A stretch of 64,000 nt of DNA. It comes from Hirsutella rhossiliensis (lineage: Eukaryota; Ascomycota; Sordariomycetes; Hypocreales; Ophiocordycipitaceae). Where the stretch lies: positions 5,208,001 to 5,272,000 of the forward strand of contig NW_025408668.1 in the NCBI RefSeq assembly GCF_020360975.1, given 5' to 3'. Positions 37,325 to 49,500 of this stretch are shown piece by piece. The position numbers and the translations under genes are program-made. Positions within the stretch are counted from its first letter, which is position 1, and each line of letters opens with the position of its first letter. The notes beneath the pieces are model-generated. The model ran no database searches and was not told where the DNA came from. It saw only the letters and a list, made by a program, of their open reading frames with translations.

Positions 37325-37796
37325 TATTACGACTATAGTTAGCGGGCCGTAAGAGAGCCGGCTATATTTATATAATAAGGCGGCTCGGAATAATAGTTAA
37401 GATAAGAAGTTACTTAAGCTTAGCTTACCTAGAGCGTATATAAGCTAAGTAAGCCTTATATAAATAGATTACTACTTAGGAGTATAGCTTATAAGTAAGC
37501 TATAGTAAGCTATAAAGGGGATTATAGCTAAGACTATAATCTAAGGATAGTCTCTATAAGTATATATAGCTACCTACTTTTACTCCTTTAAATAGATAGC
37601 TCTCTAGCTTTTAATATAGATCTTTATTACGATTCTATCTCTAGTTTTAATTACCTAGTTATAGTCTACGGTCTACGACCTCCGACTTATTACTAACGTA
37701 ATATATTTATTATTACTTAGACCACGCCCTATTATATCTACTAATATAAACCCCTTAATAAGTTTATCCCTTAGGAATAATACTAGTCGTTATATA
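37325..37796 (+). repeat. 3' LTR of A1
   Basis: 472 bp, directly after the purine tract; pairs with 29963-30434. Its end abuts cgtac, the right-hand target duplication in element B. Confidence 0.9.
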
Positions 37797-37801
37797 CGTA
37801 C

Positions 37802-38794
37802 GCACTAGTAATAACTACCGCTATAGCGGCGCCCGACTTAGTCGGCGTAGGGGAGCACCTATAACGCGCACTATATATAAGGGGCCGCGCGGGCGGCTCC
37901 GGCCTATACTTAGCGTTTATACTTTAAAAAGTTAGCGGAAAATAGCTACTACGCTTACTAGGTAGCGGACTTATAGGGGTAGTAGAGGCGGAGGCGGGGG
38001 TAGAGGGGCCGGGCGTTACGGCCGGCGGCGGGGACGACGTCGTTACCTAGAAGGGCGATATAAGGGCGGCTAGCGTAGCAGAGGCAGAGGCGGCGGCGGT
38101 AGGCGCGGTCGCGGGGGCGCGGGCAGGAGCAGCGGTAGCGGTAGAGCCGTCGTCGGCCGTGCTTAGTACGGCGTTAACAAACGACTCTATACGCTCCGAG
38201 AAAGAGGAAGCGGGGGAGGGGGAGGTAGATATATCTATCGTAGAAGTTAGTATTATAGATTACGGCCTCCCGCTTTATAGGGCGGAGAACTTACTAGTTA
38301 AAGTTATTATTATTAAGGCTATTATTACTACTACGGCTACTACTATAAGTATATATTAATAAAGCGGCCTATATATCTAGGAACGAACTAACGCCTTAGG
38401 TAGAGCGGAACTTACCTATTATTACTATTACTATAGTTAAAGAAGGAGGAGAAGAAAAGGAAGGAGGAAGGGGGGGATACCGCTTTATATACCCTTAAGT
38501 AGAGGAGGCTGCTTAAGGCTAAGGGAATAGGCAACCTAAGGCTTACGTAGGTCTAGGCCGGCTGCCGGCTACCTAGGGGCGTATATAATAGGTTGCGCCC
38601 TTATTTAAATAGCTAGCCGGCCGATAAGTATAGAGCCCGGTTCCGGCTACTTAGGCTAACGGGCGCGGGGATAATAGGGCTAGTAGGGCTAGCATAATTA
38701 ATAGGAAAGGGTAGGGTAGAGCTAGTAGTACGGGCTTAATAGTATAAAAGCTATTAATTAAGTAACGCTATACCGCGCTTAAGGGAGGGCATTA
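37802..38794 (+). mobile_element. Element B tail after the A1 insertion, GC-rich, with antisense frame
   Basis: Continuation of B's 3' internal region up to the purine tract before its 3' LTR. The half nearer A1 (to about 38,360) is GC-rich and, on the minus strand, reads as an Ala/Pro/Ser/Thr-rich frame (for example ERIESFVNAVLSTADDGS). A 66-codon plus-strand open frame at 38159-38359 is its shadow. The half nearer the LTR matches 17,582-17,850 in reverse. Confidence 0.6.
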
Positions 38795-38980
38795 TATAAA
38801 AGTCTTTAACTATTATAGGTTATAGGCTTAGGCTACGGCCTAAGCTATATAGTTATATATAAAGGGCCGGATCCTATATATATATATATAGGCTAGCCGC
38901 GTATAAGAGAGCTCTATATAGCTTATTAATATTATCCTATAAATAGTACTTACGCGTACGCCTTTACCTACTTTATAATA
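38795..38980 (+). repeat. 3' LTR of element B
   Basis: 186 bp, preceded by the purine tract aagggagggc, followed by the target duplication ATAAG; pairs with 24191-24376. Confidence 0.88.
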
Positions 38981-38985
38981 ATAAG

Positions 38986-41900
38986 AAATACTTAGAGAAA
39001 TAAAAGATAAGAATAAGCTTATATTACTACCTTTACTACTAAGGGAAAATACTATAATTAAAGAATATACTTTATACTTTAAAGAATTTAAAGAAATACT
39101 TAAAATTAAAACTTAATAAATACCTTAAATTCTTATAGAAAACTAATAAGCTATATTAATTTAGTATTAACTAGTACTATATAAAGGAGTTTATATTATA
39201 GCTATCGCTATAGTTAATACCTTTATAGCTCTATAATAAAAATAGTAACTATAAGGAGAATTTAAAGATAATCTATAAATACTACTTACTTATATATACT
39301 ATAAGTATATTTTATAAATATTATATATTTACCTAGATTATATAATATTCTTTTAAATAAAGGTATAATATAATACTTTCTTAGTTAGGTTTAAAGGATA
39401 AGTACTTTTAAAACCCTACTTAAGTATAAAACTAAACTACTAGAAAATCGATTAATACTACCTAAATAACTAAGTTATATTATTAGAACCTAATTATAGT
39501 ACGCTACTTAACTACCGTAATAATTATAGTTTATTAATAAGATATCTTTTAAAGATATATAAAATCTATAAATACGCTAAAATAAAAGAATAGTATAGCG
39601 CTACTTACTTTAAGGTATTTAAACTATTAATCTTTTAAAGGCTTATATAATAAGTTAAATATAATAAAGAAGATTATAATAAATATATATACTTAAACTA
39701 TAAAGTTTATAAATATAAAAAGGTATAAGTATAATATAAATAGTATAATAGTATACTAAAATATTATTAGTAATATATATAAAAGTTATAAGCTATATTT
39801 AACTAAGGAAAAATCGATATAGAAATACTATATAAAAAATAAAAAGACGCTAAATAAAAACTTAACCTTTAGTATAAAAATAAATAGAATTATAAAGTAT
39901 AGTATATAATTAACTATAAAGTAATATAATATAAATAATATAGTATTAAGAAATAAGAAATCTTTAATTAGCTATAAGAAATTAATCTTTTAAGCCTTAA
40001 TATAATACTATATAATAAAAATATAAAGAAAAAATATTAATAATAAATTAAAGAAGAATACTTAAATAAAATAAATAAAGACTAAGTAAAAAATAAGGTA
40101 TACTATCTATAAAAGGGCTATAGACTAGTACGATATGATAAGATCTAAGGACCCTATATATAGTAACGGTAAGCTATAGTAACTAAATAGTATTAAATAT
40201 CTAAATCGCGGGATATTATATATATATACTTTTAGACTATAGTATAATAAGTAATTATATTTTACTTAGAGTTATTAATTATTACTAACTTATATAAAGA
40301 TATAAGAAAGATCTATATAAACTTATAAATATTAAAGGAGAGGCCTTTAACTATAATAATAGAATTATTAATATAAAGATTAATTACCTTAATATTAATA
40401 TTTAAGGCTATAATAAATAAGTTAACTTTAATATTATAGATATTAAAGGATATAACCTTATATTAAGACTTTTATAGTTATAAGAGAGTAACCTATTAAT
40501 TAACTAGAAAACTAGCTAGCTATATTAAAATAAAGATATAAGTTTCTAGAACTAATAGATTTAAAAGAAAGTAAAATTTTATAATAATTTAGCTATTAAA
40601 TAAGATAAAAAGGATACCTATTTAAGTAAATTATTATAAGCTTTAGCGATATAAACGAAAATAGTAACCGAACTAATAAATATAATATAATTAATTAATA
40701 AGACCTATATACTAACTAATATAGCTATATAACTTAGTATTTAATATAAATAAAATAAAGGATATAATATAAAGATTTAAAGAGTTATTATTACTTTAAG
40801 GAAAGACCTTAAATAAATTAATAAAGAGCTTAAGTTAAAAGAAACTAACTATTAAGAGAAAGAATAAAGCTTATAAAATAAAATAAAGAATATCTCTTAG
40901 AAATACTAAAAATATAATAAACTCTTTAAGGAAGATCTTAAGATAGGGTTACTTAAATATAGCTAATAAGACTACGAAATTTATTTTAAAGATAGAATAA
41001 CGCTAACGTTCTATAAGATCTATAACCTAAACGAAAAGTAACTATAAATACTATATAACTACCTTAATAAGAATCTATAAAAGGGATATATATAAACGTT
41101 AATATCTAAAATAAGCTACTTAGTTATATTTATTTTAAAGAAAAATAGTAAGCTATAACTAGTTATTAACTATAGATACTTAAACGATATTATAATAAAA
41201 AACTAAATACTATTACTACTTATATTAAAACTATAAGATCGACTATATAGTAAAAAATAGTTTATAGCCCTTAATCTTAAAGGCGCCTATAACGTAATAT
41301 ATATAAAAAAGGGATATAAATAGGTAATAGCCTTTAAAATAAAATTTAGACTATTTAAATATCTAGTAATACTATTTAGACTTATAAATATACTAGCTAC
41401 CTTTTAATAGATAATTAATAATATCCTATATAAATACTTAGATATCTTTATAGTAGTATACTTAGATAATATCTTAACCTTTTTAGATACCTTAGAAGAA
41501 TATAAGGAATACGTTTATAAGGTACTTTATATACTTTAAAATATAAAGTTATTAGTTAAACTAAAGAAAAGTAAGTTTTATATATAAGAAGTAGACTTCC
41601 TTAGATATATAATCTTATTAAGAGAGATATAAGTATAATAAGATAAGATTAACTTAGTTAAAGAATAGCTAACGTTAAAGAACGTTAAGAATATATAAAG
41701 TTTCCTAGGATTTATAAATTACTATTAATAATTTATTAAAGATTTTAAAAAGATTATAGTACTACTATATAACTTAATAAAAAAGGAAAAAGAGTTTATA
41801 TATAACGATAAAGCTAATAAAGCTTTCGAATATATTAAAACTATAATTATATAAGAACTAGTCTTAACTACCTTTAATTTAAAATAATAAATTAAACTTA

Positions 41901-44459
41901 AAACTAATATATTAGACTTTACTTTAAGAGTATAAATTAGATAAAAAGATAATAAAGGAAGACTATAACCGATTATATTCTATTTAAAGAAGCTATATAG
42001 TATAGAACTTAATTACCTTATCTATAATAAAGAATTTATTATAATTATTTAAGCTTTTAAGGAATTTTAATACTACTTTCTTAATAGTAAGTATAAAGTT
42101 AAGGTTTATATAGATTATAAAAACATCTTATACTTTATAACTATATAATAGTTAAACGGATAATAAATCTACTAGGCCGAATATTTATTAGAATTTAACT
42201 ATAAAATAATCTATAGAAAAGGAATAGAAAATAGTCGAGCTAATACCCTTAATTATTAAAGTAACTATAATATAAGAGTACCTATAATAAAAGGATAGCT
42301 CTTAGAAATTAATAAAAATAGGAACTATTAATAATAATAGCTAAATATAATATTTAAAGTATAACCTAATAACTTAATATATTAAAAGATCCTAAAATAT
42401 ATAAAAGAATATAAAGTATTAAACGGATATAATATAGAATATTTAGAAGTTTTAATATATAAAAATAAAATCTAGATACTATTAGAATTATAAGATAAAG
42501 TTATATAAGATATATATAAATATTTAATATATAGATACTAAGGAATCTAAAAAATAATAAAATAGATTAAATAATAATATAACTTCCTATAACTTAAAGA
42601 AGTAGTATAATAAGTTATTAAAGAATATAAACTTTATATATAAAGTAAAGCTAAACGATATAAACTATATAAAGAATTATAACCGCTACTAGTACTAAAG
42701 AAACTATAGGATTTAATAGCTTTTAATTATATTATAAAGCTACTACTATTAAAAGAACCTATAACTAACGTTAAGTATAATAGTATATTCGTTATTATTA
42801 ATAGATTAATAAAGTATAGATACTTTTTACTATATAAAGAAGTAAGTAATATAAAAGAGCTAGTATATATATTCCTATAAATAATTATTAGTAATTATAG
42901 ACTACTAAATAAGATTATCTTTAATAGAGAAAGTATATTTATAGCTAAGTTCTAGTAAGCTCTTATAGTATAATTAAGGACGAAATATAAGCTTAGTATA
43001 GCTTACAACCTATAAATAGATAGATAAATAAAACGACTTAACTAAATGCTTAAATAATATTTACGATACTATATTAGCTATAAATAAAAAGATTAAGTTA
43101 AATAGCTATTAATAGTATAACTAGCTTATAATAGCTTAGTTATAGAAATAACGAAGCTCTTACTAGTATATACTAATTATAGATATAACCTAGAAGTATT
43201 TAAGGTTACCTAATAAGGACTATAAGCGGAACGAGCGATACTATAAGTAGATTAGCTATAAAAATTATATAAAGAAATATAATAAGAACTTTAATTTATT
43301 AAAGAATAAATATCTACTTATTATAATCGGAAAAGATTATAGGGACTAATCTTTTAAGAGGGAGATATAGTCTACCTTATATAATAAAATATTAAAATAA
43401 AACGACTAAGTAATAAATTAGATTTTAAGAAACTTAAATTATTTAAGGTTAAGAAAGCTATTTTAAAAGTTAACTATAAACTTTCGCTACTAATAATAAT
43501 ATAGATATACCTAATATTTTATATCTTATTATTAGAACTAGTACTATAAAACGCTAAACTATAGGATAAAATTAAAGTTAATAATAATTAGGAATATAAA
43601 GCTAAATAAATACTAAATATAAGAAAATAAGGTTAGTAATAGGAATACCTTATTAAGTAAAAGGGATATAGACTAAAAGAAAATACTTAGGAACTACTTA
43701 AGTACTTAACCTACTATAGTTCTTTACTTTAATAGTTCTACTAGTAAAATCTACCTTAGGTATCGTAAAATCGCTTAATAAACTAATAGTATTTTAATTA
43801 ATTATATTAAATCTACCTATAAACTAAATATCGACTACTACTTTAGATTCTTAGCGCTTAGCTTTATTAAGGTTATCTAAAAAATAAAGGCCTTAACGGA
43901 CTATCTTAGTACCCTTTATCTTTAGCTAGCGCTTTTAATAGTAAAGCCGCGCTAAATAAGCTAAGGCTTTATTTAGGTTAGCTTAAGCTTTTAATATTCG
44001 CTCCTTAGTAATTTCTTCTTCTTTATTTAATCGATCGGACTCTAGATTTATTTAAGATACTAGGAAATATATTAGCTATAAATAATAGGTAAGATAATAA
44101 AGTTACTTATAAGAGCTAATCGCTATACTTAATATATCGTAGGAACGACCCCGCTATATATATTTAGTATACTTAGAAGATTTCTCTAGTATTTTATAGC
44201 GGAAGCTACGTAATAAATAAAAAGAATATAGTATAATATTAAAACTAAAACGATTAATAGACTTAGCTAAATAAATACGCTTAAGAGTCTTATAAGAACG
44301 ATCCTTTAATACGCGACTAAATATATTATTAGTAGTATATCCTAAGGGATAGAAAGGATAAATAGGGAATATATATACGCGCGATAAGGGTATATTTATA
44401 TATAGCGGCTAAGGTAGTAGTAGGTCTTATAAATAAGACTAAAAGGAAGGGAGATATTA
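38986..44459 (+). pseudogene. A2 pol remnant (right half of A2)
   Basis: Colinear with A1 from 31,848 to its 3' LTR: the unassigned frame, protease, RT (catalytic box YLDNIL near 41,460), RNase H, integrase and chromodomain (about 43,594-43,720). More CG sites have become TA than in A1. Stops in all frames. Confidence 0.83.
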
Positions 44460-44931
44460 TATTACGACTATAGTTAGCGGGCTATAAGAGAGCCGGCTAA
44501 GTTTATATAATAAGGCGGCTTAAAATAATAATTAAGATAAGAAGTTACTTAGGCTTAGCTTACCTAGAGTATATATAAGCTAAGTAAGCCTTATATAAAT
44601 AGATTACTACTTAGAAGTATAGCTTATAAGTAAGCTATAGTAAGCTATAAAGGGGATTATAGCTAGGACTATAATCTAAGGATAGTCTCTATAGGTATAT
44701 ATAGCTACCTACTTTTACTCCTTTAAATAAATAGCTTTCTAGCTTTTAATATAGATCTTTATTATAATTCTATCTTTAATTTTAATTACTTAGTTATAGT
44801 TTATAGTCTACGACCTCTAACTTATTACTAATATAATATACTTATTATTACTTAGACTATACCCTATTATATCTACTAATATAAACCCCTTAATAGGTTT
44901 ATCCCTTAAGAATAATACCGGCTATTATATA
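44460..44931 (+). repeat. 3' LTR of A2
   Basis: 472 bp, the same length and the same U3 type as the A1 LTRs, preceded by the purine tract aaaaggaagggagatatta. It differs from A2's own 5' LTR in U3. Confidence 0.85.
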
Positions 44932-46000
44932 AGGGCGCTATAACTCCTAAGTACTTATATATAAATTATTAGTAAAAATTATAAAACTTAAGGAAAACCT
45001 AAATATTATAATAGGTTATAGGTTTAGGCTATTAAGCTATTACTTTTACCTATTAAAGGTCTATCGATACCTTATTAAAAGATAAAATAAACCTAAGAAA
45101 CTTAACTAACTATTAATAGAAGATATATTTTAATAGTTTTATATAAAGCTTTATAGCCCTTAGCCTTTTTATTACTTATTCTAAGAATTTAGTATATTCT
45201 TTTCTTATCTTAGAGTATATAAAGATATTATTAAGGTAAACTATATAGATTATATTTATAAGCCCTTTAAGCGCTTAATAGATATAACTTTAAAATATAG
45301 CTAGTATATTAGTAAGTTTAAAGGGTATTATTACTAGGTATTTAAAATATCTATAATACGTTTAAAAGCGGTCTTTTATTTATCTCCTTCTTAAATTTAA
45401 ATATATTAATATATATTCTATATATTAATCTTAGAAAAATACTTAGCTCCTTAATAATAGTTAATAATCTCTAAAATAAAGGGTAAAAGGTACTAATTCT
45501 TTTATATAACTTAGTTAAGTCCTTAGTAGTTTATATATAGCTATAAGGTACTATCCTTCTTTAAAATAAAAAGGATAAGCGCCCTAGCTAAGCTCTTTAA
45601 CTCTTAGATTATTTTCCTTTTTATTATATTCTAGATTTAGTTACGTAATACTTAGAGTTTCCTTTATAATAAAAGGTAAATTAGTCTATAAAGGGGTTTT
45701 ATATTAAGGATTAAATTAATAAAGTAATTTATTCCCTTTTTAGCTAATAATAAGTTAGATTTACTAGCTAAGAATATATCTTTAAACTAATAATAAGCTA
45801 GTAGGATTTCGGCTTATTCTTCTTATAAAATCCCTTTATCTTTATCTTTATCTAGTAATAGGATTAGCTTAGGATTAAGCGCTATTATATATACCCTTAC
45901 CTTATTTTTATATTTTTAAAGGAATCTATAGGGATTTTTATCGCGAAGTATAGCCTAATTTTATAGTTCTCGGAGATATCCCTTAGTAAGAGGGACTAAG
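44932..46000 (-). pseudogene. Element F: gypsy-type reverse transcriptase remnant
   Basis: On the minus strand, from about 45,800 down to 45,050, a broken frame gives RT blocks in the usual order: ALILFILKKDSTLQLYINY, GLNQVIQKNQYLLPFI, AKYFSKINI and YLNNIFIYSK, the YxDD box with both Asp codons now Asn. It is a different family from A, B and G by sequence. No LTRs or ends were identified. Confidence 0.7.
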
Positions 46001-46560
46001 GAAGCTAAAAACACCTAGTTTAAAAGAAAGAAGAAGGAGCTAAAAAGAGGTATAGAAAGGAGGGTAGGGGTATAAGGGGAAGTAGAAGTAGTAATAGCTT
46101 CCTATAGAGGTAGCGAGAGATAAGATAGATATACCGGCAACGGCTAGAAAGGAGGGGGAAAACCGGTAAAACGCTTAGTAGTTAAAAGAATATTAGTAGC
46201 TTCTTTAAGTAGGATTTTCTTTATTAATTAAGACGCTAGATAGGTATAAAGAAGGGCGTTAGATAGAAGAAAGAACGAGAATTAAGGCAATAAAAATAAT
46301 TATTCCCCTACTATAATTACTACCCCTATAAGAATTAAATCTCTCTACCCTACCTATTTAACCCCTTACTTTTAATTTTACCTTTATATATTTTTATATA
46401 CTTCTTATATCTCTCTTTACGAGAGTTATAAGCCTGGGAGGAATAGAATTCCTATACCTTCCGGCTACTATAAAAGGTACCTTTCTTATATCCCTTATAG
46501 TTCCTTTTTACCCCTCTTACTAGAAAAGCCGATTTTTACCTAACTTTTCTACCCTCTCTC
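46001..46560. other. RIP-mutated stretch between elements F and H
   Basis: CA/TG-depleted with AG-rich and CT-rich runs and no recognisable domain. It may contain the 5' end or LTR of the copia element that follows, but no LTR pair was found. Confidence 0.4.
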
Positions 46561-49500
46561 TTATAACGATATCGAAAAACGACTCCTTTACCGCCCCTAC
46601 GGTCTATAGGACGATTCTTATAGAGCCCTAAGATTAAGATAAGTAGGTAAAGGAGCTACGGGCTCGTATAGATAGAACTATTTATAATTTAGTCTTCTTT
46701 AATAAGTAGGACCCTCTCGAGCCCCCTCTTTATCCTAGGGTAACGGAATTTATAGAGGGAGCTTCCCTCTTCTCCGAGCTAACCTCCGTATAGTAAAGAG
46801 CTTTTTCTACTACCTTAGGCGACTATAAGAGTTACCGAAAGGAATACCTCTACGAGATAAAGCTACTAACTACTATACGTATAGCGATAACGGAATCCGT
46901 TAGTACCGTAAAACTAATCTCTCTTTAAGAGGAAGAGACTCCTAGGTAGTAGCTTTTAAAGCTTAAGACCTTAATAGCTCCCTCGAGGGGCTATATAACT
47001 AACCGTATTAAGAAGACCTATACGGCCTACTTAGGAGCCTTTTCTACTAAGAACTTACTAGCTTCTTTATAGCTAGCTAAATAAAAAGAAATCCTTAAGG
47101 AAGCTAACTAATACTTCCTTATAAAAGCTCTTTCCGGCTAGTAGCTATAGGATATATCTCTACTAATAAAGCCTATTAGTAACGGTTACTCGACTATCTT
47201 TCGAGAAGCTAGCCGGGAACTAAATAAAGAGGCTACTAGAGTATAATAGTAAGTAGTCTTATTCCTTCGTAGCTAGCACTCGACCTAGACGGCTCGACCT
47301 ACTGCCCTTATACTGCTGCAGCCCCTATTACTACGGCCCCCGCTGCTGCTGCTGCTACTACGGCTGTTGCTCCTTTAGCTCCTCCTCCCTTAAGAGTATT
47401 AATACCGTCTTTAACGGCTGCCCTAGCCCCGGCCCCGGCTCCGCCTTCTGCTCCGGGCCCGGTCCCGTTAGATAGACCGGCCCGACTAGTCCCTTAATAG
47501 ACCTTTTAGTCCGTTAGTCGAAAAATTAAGGAACTAGTCGAAATCGAACCTCTTCGTTAAAATTAGTAATAAGGGGTAAAAAGGGGGGGTTTTTAAGTAG
47601 ACCTTCTAGACTAGGACGAGGATTCCTCGAAGAAATAATATATAAGGAGGAATCGACCTACCTACTAAGTATATAAAAAGCCCTATCGGCTAGAAGACTA
47701 CTAGTAGGTCTTCGAGGAAAACTAACCTAAAGGAGTTAACCCTTTAAAAAGGCTATAAGAAATAGTATAATAGTCTCTTAAGGAGGACCCTTCGTTATAG
47801 AAGAAGATAGACGAGATTTAGGTTACTAAGAAATAGTAACTAATAAAGCCGCTACTATAAATTTAAGGAAAAATCGTTAGGATAGTAAATCCGGCCTTCG
47901 TCTTCCTTATAGATTAATAAGGCTAAGACTAACCGTTAAAGCCCTCTAATTATCCCTTACGAAAGTTAGCTATCCTCGACTCCGGTACTTCCCTCGATAT
48001 ATATAATATACTCTTACGATTCTAGTCTTTTAAAAAGGCATAGAGGGAATACCTTATTACCGGGGAATTAACCGTACGGATAGAGGGATATAGAAGGGTG
48101 AATTTTACGATAAAATTACCTAACGGATCTATACGAATTCTTCGACGAAAAAGGGTAGCTTTTTACCCTCGATTTTTAATAAGCTTAATTTCCTTCCGCC
48201 TTCTTTAAGAGGAAGGAATCTTCTAGGATACGAGGTCTAAGCCTACGAGGCTAGTCTAGAAGAATTAGACTATTAAGCTTATCGAGGAAAAATTCGGTTA
48301 ATTTATTCTCGAATTCCGACCTATCCTTAAGAAGGAATCTCTTAAGAAGTTAGCTTTCCCTACTAGGAGGAATAGGTCTACTATAAAGGACCCTCTCCCG
48401 GTAGCCTAAGGAGACGGTCTTTTTTAGCACGCACGACTTAGTTACCCGGGCCCCCTAGCCTTATATAAGCTAGGCTAATAGTAGGGCGTACGAATAAGGG
48501 GACTAAAGACCGTTAAATACGAATACTACGGCTAAGGGAAGACTAGGAGATAAATTTCTAGACGAACGCCTTTATAGCCGGACTAGCCGTATAAGGAAAT
48601 TTAGGTCGATTAGACCGACGTCTCTAAGGATTAAGAAAGCTTTATTAGGGTAATGTTTTTTATAGACGCTTTTTTAGGGATGGTTTTCCCCTATTTCTTA
48701 TAGACCTACTTAAGTAAATATAACTAGTTTGCCTTCTAGGACTTCGTTAACTAAATAAAATCCTACTTTAGCTACGAGGTAAAGAAGATACGGTCTAATA
48801 GAGAGCTATTTACGAAGGATATCTTAAATTAGCTTTAAAAAAGGGGCATTTTACCCCTCCCGTTAGCACCGAATACCTAGGCCTAGAACGGAGGGGCAGA
48901 AAGATTAAGGGGTGCTATAATAGAAAGGGCCTATATAATAAGACTTACTACGAGGCTTCCCTATAACCTTTAAAGGGAAGTTATTAAGACCGCTTATTAC
49001 CTTTAGAACCGAACCCCTTAGGACCCTAAGGACCTTAGAGGGACTACCTAAGGAATAGACTAGAAATCCCCCCTTAAGCTCTTTATAAAGAAGAGGGCCT
49101 CGCTAGCCTACCTTTATACCTATAGCTATAAGGCATACGTAATAACTACTAATATATAGCTAAAAAGGAAGAAGAAAAGAAAGCTTAATCTTAGAGCCTT
49201 TATTAGTTACCTCGTTAGTTATAATTCTACGAATATCTTCTAGATCTAGATTCTTCTTTTACGAAAGGTTATTTCGACTAAGAATATAATTTTCGATAAA
49301 TCTAGCTTCTTCGACGGAAAGAGGGATTAATAGCCCCTCTTACTCTTATAACGTTAGCTAATTTAAAAGATTTAAATCCCCCCTTCCTAATAGTCTTAAG
49401 AAGAGGTCCTAGATAAGGAAATAGAAAAAGAAACTAACGTTAAAGTAGTCGAGGATAACGCTAACTTTAAAGAAGAGGAAGCTACTAGATTAGATAATCT

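Larger units (their letters stand above)
29963..37796 (+). mobile_element. A1: full-length Ty3/gypsy chromovirus, RIP-mutated
   Basis: 7,834 bp with two 472-bp LTRs, inserted in element B. The flanks are catac (29958-29962) and cgtac (37797-37801), a 5-bp target duplication differing by one transition. Internal order on the plus strand: gag with zinc knuckle (about 30,590-31,400), an unassigned coding-like stretch (31,850-33,100), protease (33,110-33,370), RT (33,960-34,520), RNase H (about 34,730-35,110), integrase (about 35,370-36,300), chromodomain (about 36,455-36,580), and a purine tract aaaaggaagggaga just before the 3' LTR. No frame is intact. Confidence 0.9.
24191..38980 (+). mobile_element. 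Element B: Ty3/gypsy retrotransposon with chromodomain, split by A1
   Basis: Bounded by 186-bp LTRs (24191-24376 and 38795-38980) and a perfect 5-bp target duplication ATAAG (24186-24190, 38981-38985) in A2. Without A1 it is about 6.95 kb. Plus-strand order: gag (about 24,600-25,600), protease, RT (about 26,350-26,960, catalytic box now YIDNIL), RNase H (about 27,220-27,560), integrase (about 28,200-28,600), and a chromodomain-like end (about 29,150-29,330), then a GC-rich tail into which A1 is inserted. RIP has put stops throughout. Confidence 0.88.
22339..44931 (+). mobile_element. A2: Ty3/gypsy chromovirus, RIP-mutated, split by element B
   Basis: Gag and 5' LTR lie at 22,339-24,190; the rest of the internal region and the 3' LTR at 38,981-44,931. 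The A-family sequence continues at exactly the same point across B, with ATAAG on both sides. Without B the element is about 7.8 kb, the same size as A1. Right-half order: extra frame, protease, RT (about 41,110-41,640), RNase H, integrase, chromodomain (about 43,594-43,720), 3' LTR. It is the most mutated of the three A copies, and all frames carry many stops. The sequence next to the two LTRs does not show a shared target duplication, and the two LTRs differ in their U3 part. Confidence 0.8.

Noticed and set aside
38159..38359. 66-codon plus-strand open frame inside the RIP block
   Set aside because: It lies in the GC-rich tail of element B, where stops are rare by composition; no domain, and the minus strand gives the more protein-like reading.
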